Assembly: GCA_946894095.1 (NCBI GenBank)
Contig: OX335655.1
Coordinates: 17,484,001 to 17,548,000 of the forward strand
DNA: 64,000 bases
Reading direction: 5' to 3'
Source of the DNA: Incurvaria masculella
Taxonomy: Eukaryota; Arthropoda; Insecta; Lepidoptera; Incurvariidae
The translations under genes and the position numbers were made by a program. The notes beneath the pieces were generated by a model that saw nothing but the letters and a program-made list of their open reading frames with translations, did not search any database and had not been told where the DNA came from. Shown here piece by piece: positions 31,201 to 40,135 of this stretch. The stretch's first letter is position 1, and each line of letters starts with the position of its first letter.

Positions 31201-34200
31201 TCAATTTTACTGAAATTTTAAATGTTATTTGTGTTTGAGTATTGACCGGAATTTTATATATTTTGATATTTTACTCCAATGAATTCAGTTAACTTGTATT
31301 GTTTTTATTATGAATTTAATGTAGATCCTGAATTGTTTATTTTGATAATTTATTTGACAATTTTGAATTCTATCGATTTTATACTATTCTTAACGTGATT
31401 TTATTATGTACCTTTTTTGACGTGTCTAAGTGTATGATTGTATACCAAAAAGACCTAATAAAATGAAATGAAAATGAAATGAAAAGTAATTTGAATTAAA
31501 TTACACATTTAGAAATCAAACTAACTGGGCTATCAATGACTAATACCACACATTTATTGTCATTTTTGCCTGACACCCCTCATTCCCGGAGAAACGCGGT
31601 ATTATGCCAGTACTTTCTCATTATGAGCAGGGCAACATGAACTGGATGAAAAACCGAGTTCGGTGACGGTCACCCATCCGGTACCTGACAATGCCATGCA
31701 AAAGAGTTAATAAACGGCCAGCAGGGTAATAAATATAGTGATTCGTGCAAACCATGCAAATCCGAGGAGCACCTTTCGAAAATCTATGCCTACCTCCAGC
31801 GGGCTAGACCGGGATTTTCCATCCATATTTCAATGTATTCATTTTCATTTTATTTTTATTTATCCTATAGGTACATTACATACACTCAGATACGTCAGAT
31901 GTAACATACAAATATGCAAAACACATCTCAGATCAAATAAACATGTCTATTATTACAAAATTTTACCTTCAAAATCAGCTGTAAATAGGCTTTGTCAATT
32001 ATTAAAAATAGGTTACATGCAAGGAAACAATAGTGCCAGCTGTAAATAGGCTTTGTCAAAGAGTGTAAAATTAGGATTAATATGATTTATTATTATATTA
32101 TTATTCATAGATCCATGTTGGCAGGTTCTTGATACCGCTCGCGAACCCGGACGGCTACGACTACACGCTGGGCGCGCGCGGCGTGCCCGTGTCGGCCGGC
32201 GCAAGATGGCGACGGAACATGACCGGCGCGCGGTCGCGGCCCGGTCTGTGGAAGAAGAACCTGGCGAACGAGCTAAATTCGCATCCGGATGGTTGCTTCG
32301 GCACCAATCTCAACAGGAACTTCGCTTACCATTGGCAGGGTTGGATTAGATTTATTTCACACTTTTTCACTGTAAAATGGGTGCCAGAGCTTTAAGGACA
32401 GTTAAGGTGGGCCTTCCCGCTCAACTCCCCATACAAACGTAGAAAGAATATCATGCGCATATTTCTGGTCAGAGATCCAAAATTATACTTAAAACAGCTT
32501 TATTTGATCGAACTAGATGTCTGATGACCATTGGCATTGTTAGTGTTTGGATTCTAAGTTATAAGGTCCGAAAATTGGAATTTTTCACGAGTTTTATACT
32601 CTAACTTTGAAGGTGGATTACTCAACGATAAAATAAGATAACTCATCAGACCTAGCTTGTTTCATGAAGATTTATAATCAATTTGGTTTTTGTTTTCTTT
32701 TGGACTACAGCTGTTGTGATTTACTTCTAGCTTTAAGTCGTTTTGTAATTAAAATTTTCGTAAATCTTACCAAATCAAACACAATGAGCATTGTCTACTC
32801 TGTGGACATGTTGCATCCTCCTCATCACGGAGCCTGTCTTTTTCGGAGTCCCAGAGCGCAATAGCACGGTTTTGTACCGTGCCCGCGGATGAGTTAGTCC
32901 CGCCGGGAAGGACCACCTTAAGACTAACTTATATAGGTATCTATACAAATCTTAGCAACAACACAGCGTTTTCCAGCAAGGGAGTCACTATTCTAACGTC
33001 GAAAGACGTTAGGCGTAGGGGCCATCTTCGCCAGGTCTTTCCGCCCCGGCCCTGTATAATTATTGTTTAGATAGGTACGAACTGTAATACATGCTAACAA
33101 GGGCGTCGCCAGCCGATGGCGCAGGGGGGGGGGGGGCAAGTTGACTTTACCTACTACAATTCATACTTTTCGCATTCTCATTCGTGAATTCATTCGAGTT
33201 TCGACGTACGGGAATGATTGTTCAAGGCTTGAACTTCAAGCAAATCAACTCAAAGACTTAGGACTTTGGTTGCATTATATTTGGTAACTTTTTTAGAATC
33301 TCTAGGGGGGGGCAGCTGCCCCTCCCTGCCCCCCCTTGGCGACGCCCTTGCATGCTAACCGCCTGCAATCGAAGTCGCTATCGATTATTTCACGCTTGAA
33401 ATGTCAGAGGCTGGCTACCATATCTCCTGTGCCGAGTATGTTTGCTTGGCATGCTCACACCCGGTGCTCCTGTTGGTTAACAGGCCAGTACATCCCACCT
33501 CCGGCGAAGACACGCGCCGCTACGTGTACAGCTACGCCTCCCCCGTGCAGCTCACCGTGTTTCTGAGTGCTACCTTCCAGTCGCATAACCAGCAGCGCAC
33601 GCTTGCAGACGATGTGACGACGGATCCCTGCTCGCAGCACTACCCGGGTACGCAGCCCTTCTCGGCGGCGGAGACGCGTGCTTTGCGCCGCTACGTGGAC
33701 AGCCGCGCCTCCTCCGTGCAGCTCGCCGTGTTGCTGAGTGCTACCTTCCAGACGAACAAGGTACCTTTGGTGCTTGTCACCTAACTATTATTGATTTTAT
33801 CGAGGCTAGAGGAAAATATTACTCTCTGGCCGGTTTTCAGGCATGTAAAAAATTTTACATCTAGTAATTAGGATGAATATAGAGAGAAAACAGCATAAGT
33901 AAAAAATCCTATTCTCGTAAAACTACTAGGACTAGCTTACTGAACTGTTTTGGAATGGAATTGCTTGTGGGCAGTTTAGAAGGTCTAAGTAGTTAGAAAC
34001 GAGTTTCTTGTATGATGTGTGTGTTTTGCACCAACTGTTTCGTTAGCGTCGTATCTGAGAACACCTGTTTAAATTTCGCCTCGCACCTCCTGTTACAAAC
34101 AGGAGTCAATCGTGTACCCATGGCACTACTCAAAGCGTCGCGCCAGCAACTGGCAGCGGCTGCAAAGCATCGGCGAGGCTGCGGCCCGGGGCGCACGCCT

Positions 34201-35388
34201 GCCCTCTGGCAAACTGTTCGAGGTGCCACACTACATATTTATTAGCCCCAAAGGTTGCATCTCTCAGCTCTTTTTAATTATTAGGATAGCATTGACGACT
34301 GAAGGCCGCTAGACAAAAAGATGCCATGGTGTACTTGGCGTTTATTTTCTTTTACACTACTAATTCCATGACTGCCTATATATTTTGGCCACCTTATACA
34401 TTGATTTCTTGAAGAAAAGTTGCAAGTGCCTCACGAGTTTTCCATGACAATGCTCGCAGAACTACTTAATCCCAGCGGAATGATATGAATAGCATAACAG
34501 CTCTATGCCACACCGTGAGCCACTACAGATAGAGGTGAAGGGAGGGCGCCGGTCGTTCGACAGGTGTACCAGAGCAGCGCAGGCGACGCGGTGGGCAGCT
34601 CTCTAGAGGACTACTGATAGGCGTGCAGGGGATGCCACAGTGTACACCGCGCAGTTGCGCCCCGGCCGCTACACCTAGACGTGAAGGGAGGGCGCCGTTC
34701 TTGCGACAGGTGCACCAGAGCAGCTCGGACGATGCAGTGGGCGGCTCGCTGGAGGACTACTTAATGGGCGTGGCGAACACGCCGCTGGTGTACACCATCC
34801 GACCCTACCACGAACCTATTCCAGCCATCACTGACCTAGAGAAACTTGGTGAGTCAGTACAAGTCCTGCTGTATGATAGCTGTTTAGACGAGTATCATCC
34901 GAGTACAAGCTTTTGGCCAGCCAATGAGAAGCGAGGCCTAGTATTTTGTGTAGCCAGATCTGGAGGTTTCTCTCTAGAACTCGAATGAACAATAATGGAC
35001 CAAGAATAGAGCCTTGCGGTACTCCTGTTCCTCACTTTCTTGTTTTCCAGGTATATTTCACACAAACATAGCTCTTTAATATTCCATAATGTTCCAATTA
35101 TCATGATAATAACAAAACATCATGATTCATATAGGAAGTCAAATACTTTTGGGGAAGCCACATGTCAAGTGCCATATGTATTCTGAGAATCATTTAAAGA
35201 CATTATCATTGTATCAACCATATATTTATTTACGTCATTTGCTACTTTGGATTGTCATTGTATGTATTAGTAGGTAAAATATAGCCCCCATTTTTATATT
35301 TTCAGAGCAGTACATGAGTGAAGTAATCAACGTGACCCTCGGCCTAATCCGGGCTTGGAGCGATGCCAGTCAACGTGACGGACACTAG
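28240..35388 (+). CDS. Gene B: secreted M14 carboxypeptidase-like pseudoenzyme (8 exons)
   Basis: Exons: 28240-28331, 28800-29044, 29970-30075, 32125-32339, 33609-33760, 34103-34222, 34710-34848, 35306-35388. They total 1152 nt, giving 383 aa, and every junction is GT-AG with matching phase. A signal peptide is followed directly by the M14 fold, with no clear propeptide. Landmarks: GKKGILVVG, FLIPLANPDGYDY, RWRRNM, GTNLNRNFAYHW, DPCSQHYPGTQPFSAAE, VYPWHYS. The zinc-binding HxxE position reads MDPM, the third-ligand His is absent (VLLSATFQ), and the catalytic Glu in the YTIxL context is Arg (YTIRPY). It is therefore predicted to have no peptidase activity. Head-to-head placement with gene A suggests a duplicated pair. 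Confidence 0.9.
28384..28757 (+). repeat. SINE copy with tRNA-like B box, + strand
   Basis: TTGGTTCGATTCCCGCCCC near 28425 is a B-box/T-arm-like word. The body matches the family and the end is CCATCCATGTCCATAACATAAAA. It lies in gene B intron 1. Confidence 0.75.
29045..29969 (+). other. Gene B intron 2 with repeat fragments
   Basis: Contains a SINE 3' fragment near 29100-29200 and a dispersed repeat at 29285-29562 shared with 38385 and 56180. A SINE-head fragment (GCAAGTCCCTGTGCCACTA) lies at 29889-29907, about 60 bp before exon 3. No coding signal besides the exons. Confidence 0.5.
29970..30075 (+). CDS. Gene B exon 3: zinc-motif exon lacking ligands
   Basis: Translates as (A)MDPMVWAATNAVLELAQQL…TDYEW. 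In active M14A enzymes this exon region starts with HAREW. Neither zinc ligand is present, yet the following helix is intact and the exon splices in phase to FLIPLANPDGY. Confidence 0.88.
30343..30643. repeat. (TCCG)n-bearing dispersed repeat, copy 2
   Basis: Same ends as copy 1, with a shorter (CCGT)n tract at 30403-30415. It lies in gene B intron 3. Confidence 0.88.
30644..32124 (+). other. Rest of gene B intron 3
   Basis: A probable LINE 3' tail ends at about 31480 (GACCTAATAAAATGAAATGA and AAATG repeats). A fragment at 31545-31700 carries SINE-body words and a reversed 5S-like word (GGTCACCCATCC). Nothing coding is recognised. Confidence 0.5.
32402..32921 (+). mobile_element. TTAA MITE family 1, copy 3
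   Basis: TTAAGGTGGGCCTTCCCGC at the left and GGAAGGACCACCTTAA at the right. This copy has diverged more than the others, including matching changes in both ends. It lies in gene B intron 4. Confidence 0.85.
33098..33350. mobile_element. hAT-like MITE with 8-bp target duplication
   Basis: Inverted ends CAAGGGCGTCGCCA and TGGCGACGCCCTTG are flanked on both sides by CATGCTAA (33090-33097 and 33351-33358). A long G run and its C-rich partner lie just inside the ends. The 8-bp duplication and CA-starting ends fit hAT. It lies in gene B intron 4. Confidence 0.85.
33490..33581 (+). pseudogene. Relic duplicate of gene B exon 5
   Basis: Its sequence parallels 33661-33752 (shared GCGCCGCTACGTG, GCCTCC, CCGTGCAGCTC, CTGAGTGCTACCTTCCAG) about 171 bp upstream. 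It lacks the first part of the exon and has no donor after TTCCAG. An AG lies at 33480-33481, but a usable exon is not evident. Confidence 0.75.
33761..34102 (+). other. Gene B intron 5, nothing recognised
   Basis: AT-rich intron with no repeat or coding match. Confidence 0.5.
34527..34655 (+). pseudogene. Relic duplicate of gene B exon 7 and its acceptor
   Basis: About 130 bp closely match 34672-34800, including GTGAAGGGAGGGCGCCG, the acceptor GACAG|GTG and GAGGACTACT. Read in the exon frame, this copy stops directly after LEDY (TGA at about 34616). If spliced in place of exon 7 it would truncate the protein. Confidence 0.82.
34960..35065 (-). pseudogene. LINE reverse-transcriptase remnant in gene B intron 7
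   Basis: The - strand reads GVPQGSILGPLLF at about 35023-34985, a reverse-transcriptase signature, with both sides decayed. Confidence 0.75.
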
Positions 35389-35879
35389 ACGCTTCTCGCG
35401 TCGACGGCGTAATGATGAACTATGCAAACATGATCAATAACACCACCACTGTTCTAAACGACGCAACTGTGACAACAAAGAAACTCCAATGCAGTGGTGC
35501 CACCTATTGAACAAAAAAATAGATCAAACGGAAATTTGTAGTTGGCTGTTGTCCCATACATTTCCAACGATTTCATATCCCAAGTGCAATACTGAATGCT
35601 CTGGCTACACTGATAACCGTCATCATGGGCATGATGATATGCATCATGCATTTCTGTTATTATGATGTCATTCCTCTCAAGTTTTATTCAAGAGTTTTGA
35701 AACGTAAAACGTACAATGTGTAATAACGTAAAACGTACAATGTTTTAGAGGATAGGAAAAGCTTCTGTTTGCCTTCATTCTTCTTTCTCAACAATTTTTT
35801 TTAAATGCCTTTTTTGAACATATTCTATACAACTCTTCTAGTAGTAAATATCGTTGACTGGGTTCGTTCCCTGAATTGC
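35389..35879. other. Gene B 3' flank, nothing recognised
   Basis: No AATAAA close to the stop and no mobile-element signature. A 17-bp word (AACGTAAAACGTACAATG) is repeated at about 35701 and 35727. Confidence 0.5.
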
Positions 35880-36180
35880 TTTTAAATTATTGGGAACAGA
35901 AAAAAGTCAGGTGCCGGGTCAGGACTGTATGCAGGATAGTTCAAAGTTTTATGTTTTTGCTTTCAAAAATTCATTAATTTGTCTGCCACGTAAAAACTGG
36001 CATTGTCGTGGTGCAAGATGGTACGCAGTTTACGGTTATATTTATGGAGTTCGTCAAATCACTTCCGACACGGGCAATACCAATTACTATTCATGGTACT
36101 ACGATTCCCCAAAGCAACTGAAGCCATTTGTCCAGTTTTATTTTAAAAAAACACATGATCTGATTAAGAGGCATTTTGCA
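35880..36180 (-). pseudogene. Mariner-like transposase remnant
   Basis: The - strand shows LHHDNASFYVADKLMNF (about 36016-35965) and, after a stop, NYPAYSPDPAPDFF (about 35940-35897). These match the second and third catalytic blocks (HHDNA, YSPDLAPSD) of mariner transposases. NRKLRT precedes them. Frameshifts and stops make it a fossil. Confidence 0.82.
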
Positions 36181-36290
36181 TGCGCATCACTTTGGTTGGT
36201 TTCGAATCGTCTTGTAAGACCCATATGGTCGATCGCTGCCTTGTTTTGGTGTGGTAGCAATAAATATTTTTTGACAGTCCTATATTTGTA

Positions 36291-36840
36291 TTAAGGTGGC
36301 CCAACCCGCTCAACTCCCCATACAAACGGGGAAAGAAGATCACACCCATATTTCTTATCAGAGATCCCAAATTTTGCTCAAAAGAGCTTTATTTGTTCGA
36401 ACTAGATGTCTGAAGACCGTTGGCATTGTAAAATTGTGTTTGGTTTCTAAGTTATAAAGTCCGAAAGTTCGAGTTTTTCGCGCGTTTTATACAATAACTT
36501 TGGTCGTTTATTACGCAATGATAAATTAAGAAAATCTTAAAAATATTAGTCATCAGACATAGCTTATTTAATCAAGATTTATTCTATTTGGTTTTTCTTA
36601 GATTTTTGACTACAGCGGTCGTGGTTTACTTTTAGCTATAAGTCGTTTTGAAATAAAATTTTTCGTAAATCTTACCAAATCATACACTATGCACACATTG
36701 TCTTTTTTTTGGACATATTGCATTTTCCTCATCACGGAGCCTGTCTTTTTCTTTGAAACAGAGAAGGTCCCAGAGCGCAACAGCACGGTTTTGTACAGTG
36801 CCCGCGAATGGGTTAGTCCCGCCGGGTTGGGCCACCTTAA
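36291..36840 (+). mobile_element. TTAA MITE family 1, copy 4 (complete, 550 bp)
   Basis: Ends are TTAAGGTGGCCCAACCCGC and GCCGGGTTGGGCCACCTTAA. It adjoins the mariner remnant. Confidence 0.88.
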
Positions 36841-37186
36841 TTAATAAATACCTTTATGTAACTTTTATCAGACGGGTGGGTTTTTTTAACCAAGAACTTA
36901 ACAGGAATGAACTAAGGACAAGCAAAGTGTACATTAAAGCAATCCATAATTAATGCAATCACTTAAAAAACGTTTTCACATCTGGGGTTTTAAAAAAAAA
37001 AGCCTTTTTTTAACAACGCAACTTTAATTACTTTTCAACAAGTTACGTACAAATTCATAAATAAATATACACTATTTACATATTCTTAGACTCAATGTTA
37101 CCGTGCCAGGACCGACGGCTCAAAGTTCCCATACAGACGCTCCAACTTATCACACTGACAATTTTTCTTGAAGTTAAACCATGATA

Positions 37187-37392
37187 TGTTTGAAAAATGT
37201 TACGGCTTTTCACACAGCAGGAAGAGACATTCTCCGACGTTTCGAGCTAATCATTCAGCCCGTTGTCAAGGAGGCATCCGCCGCGCTCGTGCGCAGCAGA
37301 CGACTGCTAGCTCGAAACGTCGGAGAATGTCTCTTCCTGCCGCGTGAAAAGCCGTAACATTTTTCAAACATGTCTAATGACCGCGGTAACCT
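37187..37392. repeat. Foldback element, uninterrupted copy
   Basis: The left arm, TTGAAAAATGTTACGGCTTT and GACATTCTCCGACGTTTCGA, is the inverted copy of the right arm (TCGAAACGTCGGAGAATGTC … CATTTTTCAAACATGTCTAA). The central GGCATCCGCCGCGCTCGTGC is shared with the copy at 14497. Confidence 0.85.
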
Positions 37393-38384
37393 TAAACCAT
37401 GATACTCATCCTATGGAATTGGTATCGGTACCTATATGGTGCTTAAAAGTTACGAGGCTCTAAGTATGTATGTATTTTATTCTGAATGGAAGAAAACAAA
37501 AGAGTAGTGATTAACACCACTTAACCCTGATTTCACCTCCTCTAACTAGCACCGATAATCCGATTGTTAACTTTCAGTTAAATTGCATATTCACATGATG
37601 TAACCAAAAGGTAACTTTGAGATTTTTGTAGCTGGAGTAAACGGGGCGTAATTGGACGTTTCACAAACAAAAATTATCCTCACTAAAAAAAATTACAAAA
37701 TCAAACAAATTGTCTCCACCTCAATATAATGCAGTAGCCTAAAATATTTCTGAACATGTTTTTGGGTTTGCGGAAATGCCAAAGGTATGCGGACGGAACT
37801 GTCGTTCTGTTCCGTCGTTTCTTGTTCCTTTCCATTTGGTACAGTACTGCGCAGCCAGCCCGACCAACCACTGGATTGTACCCCAACAAGAAATGTCAAA
37901 AGTGACCACCTTCGAACGTCTGCATGAGGAAGTGATTCGTCGGAGCCCGGCAGCGTACCCGAAAGACGAGAAACGTGCCTTACGTTGAGCAAAGCTTTAC
38001 CATCATTAAAACTTAACGTAACCTAGTCTCGCATCGGCGTTAGGAACTGGAATGTACATACATTCAAATGTCACATCCGTCGCATATTGCGGAGATTTAT
38101 TGGCTTACTAAGGCACAAGAGGCAAGAGGCAACGGCGGCGTAGGGGAAGCGTCGCAGCCCACTAGCGCCAGCCCTACCCAACCACAAAGTATAAATACGC
38201 ACAGTCAACAGCATAGGCAGCAACTTATATTTCTGGCGCAGTAATATTATTCACTTATTATATTGGGAATGTGGTTGAAAACAGTGGAATTATCAAAAGT
38301 ATTAAAAAACCATTTAAAAAATCATACTGTTTCGTCTAAATACAGGCATATATTTTATAAATCGATTGTACTCACTGAAGAGAT
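37393..38384. other. Intergenic, nothing recognised
   Basis: Bases 37693-37992 keep open frames on both strands without family resemblance; I do not call a gene. The region separates gene B from the TXNDC11 3' side. Confidence 0.45.
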
Positions 38385-39065
38385 AGGAAGGAGAACTGAC
38401 ATTAAGTCGATACCGTGTCTCTGCTTTATGGCCAAAATGACGATATGGGAATCCAGCGGTGCATCGGATGTCGCAAAGCCGAAACATCGAAACCGCGCGC
38501 GAATGTAGCGTTCGTCAAGTCAATGCCCACGGCTTTGAGCGGCTCGTAGCCTAGTGGCGCGGGGACTGGCCTAGCGTACCAGAGGTCTGGGTTCGATTCC
38601 GACATGCACCACTGTCTTTCTCTTTCCGAGTTCGATAAGTGCATTTCGTCACGAATACGAGCTGCTCCATGGTTCGGAATCCATGTAAAAGTGGTAGGGG
38701 TTAAGCCCGCCCGGGTTGGTACCATCGCTTTGGACGAAAAGATGGTCGAAGCGGCAATGAAAAATTGTCCGTGATTTCCATCCAGTTCAATGTAGCCGTG
38801 CTCATAAAGGGGAGGTCCTGGCATGGCACCTAATTCCTTCGGGAGTGTGGTGTATTGGGCTATATCATAACGGTAGTTGTGTGGTATTAGCCATCCATGT
38901 CAGGTCGCATAAAAAAAACCCATAAAAACCCTCCCAATACGTCTGCGACTATGTTTGAATGTGGCACGTACGTTTAAGTTGGATAGATAGTTTTTGAAAA
39001 TTGGAGACAGCGGGTGCTATAGTAGGCGCGCTTGATGCCATTTCTCCTCCATTTTTATCTATGAT
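38385..39065. repeat. Dispersed repeat split by a SINE
   Basis: The two outer parts (38385-38530 and 38925-39065) match continuous stretches at 29285-29562 and 56180-56462 (CGCGCGAATGT, GACTATGTTTG, GAGACAGCGGGT, CGATGCCAT). The SINE at 38537-38918 separates them. Confidence 0.8.
38537..38918 (+). repeat. Full-length tRNA-headed SINE
   Basis: The head has an A box (TAGCCTAGTGG, about 38547-38557) and a B box (GGTTCGATTCC, 38590-38600). The shared family body follows and the copy ends in a short poly(A). It is the clearest complete copy in the window. Confidence 0.9.
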
Positions 39066-39892
39066 TGTACTTTATATCTTATATTCTTTGGCCTTGTTGC
39101 AAAGAGACAACAACATTAAAATCACGTCCCAAATGATTAAACACGTCACTTTTTCTGAAATGTATAAAACTAAGTATATTAGTTGTACTACTTACGCTTA
39201 CGCTTCTTTACGCTACGAATATGTTAAGTTAGGTAGGGCTGAATTGTATTCTTCCTCAACAGACGCCTGCAATCGTCCTCTCCCACTGACCATCACAGTC
39301 CTTCAACCCTCGCGTCCCAGCGCATACTGTCCCCATCAGCGAGTAAGGAAAGACGTCAGTGGCGCTCGAAACTCATTCATACGGCGGCAGCGCAGCCACA
39401 AGTCGTTTCGCTTACGAATTTGGGACGCGCAACATCGAATGTTCGTTGCACTAAATAGCGCCATGTAAAGTTCTTTTTTATGTTAAGCGCGGCATATGGC
39501 GTACGCCAGGACACATTAAGGTGCCCGACGACGCCCAGGGGCTTTCAGGGGGGCTGCGAAAACCATGCCGGCGGGCCAGATGCTCCTTACCACGTTTGAC
39601 TACCCCAGGTCATAATTTGGGGAAAATAGGGAGTTCATTTCATTGTTTACCGACCGTATTGATGAAGGATCTAGAGGATCGGTGGGTTCTTATTTTTGGA
39701 ATGTCCACTGTGAACTTGTGCATTTTCTCCCCGTTCCGGGTTGAGCGAAGGTAGAAAGGAGACGAAGGGACAGCGTGTTCTTGTGTCGTTGGAACTCAAG
39801 AACGCGAACTCAATCGCCGGTGCTACCGCCTTTGTATGTCGGTGACGACCCTACCGACGAGTTTCGGTCCTCCCTCCCCCGCCGGCGCCAGA
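39066..39892. other. 3' flank of TXNDC11 with dispersed repeat
   Basis: Bases 39477-39620 match the repeat at 4775 and 58045. No poly(A) signal for the TXNDC11-like gene can be assigned with confidence. Confidence 0.45.
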
Positions 39893-40135
39893 TCACGACG
39901 CGCCGCGCCCCCTCCCCGGCGGGTCCCAGGCGCGCGCGAGCCGCCCGAGCGACTCCGCCGCGTCGCCGCCGACGCTCAGCGCCAGCGCCGCGTGCCGCAG
40001 GCGGTCGAGGCGCGCGAGCAGGCGCGCGCGCGCCGGCGCGTCGCGCGCGCGCCGCCAGTGCCGGAGCGTGCGGCCGATGAGCGAGGTCACCTCGCGGCGG
40101 ACGTCCTTAAGGCACTTCCGCTTAACCTCGGTGCC
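39893..40135 (-). CDS. TXNDC11: TXNDC11-like terminal exon, charged helical tail
   Basis: Acceptor TTCTATTCCAG, then GTEVKRKCLKDVRREVTSLI and an Arg/Ala/Leu-rich helical stretch ending RGRGAS before TGA (39895-39893). In mammalian TXNDC11 the C-terminus is a coiled coil, which this shorter tail may correspond to. Confidence 0.8.
   Translation of the reverse strand, partial: GTEVKRKCLKDVRREVTSLIGRTLRHWRRARDAPARARLLARLDRLRHAALALSVGGDAAESLGRLARAWDPPGRGRGAS

Noticed and set aside
37693..37992. Small gene on either strand
   Set aside because: Both strands stay open but neither frame resembles a known family or shows splice signals; likely chance.
38537..38610. Functional tRNA gene
   Set aside because: A and B boxes are present, but the cloverleaf is poor and the sequence runs into the SINE body.
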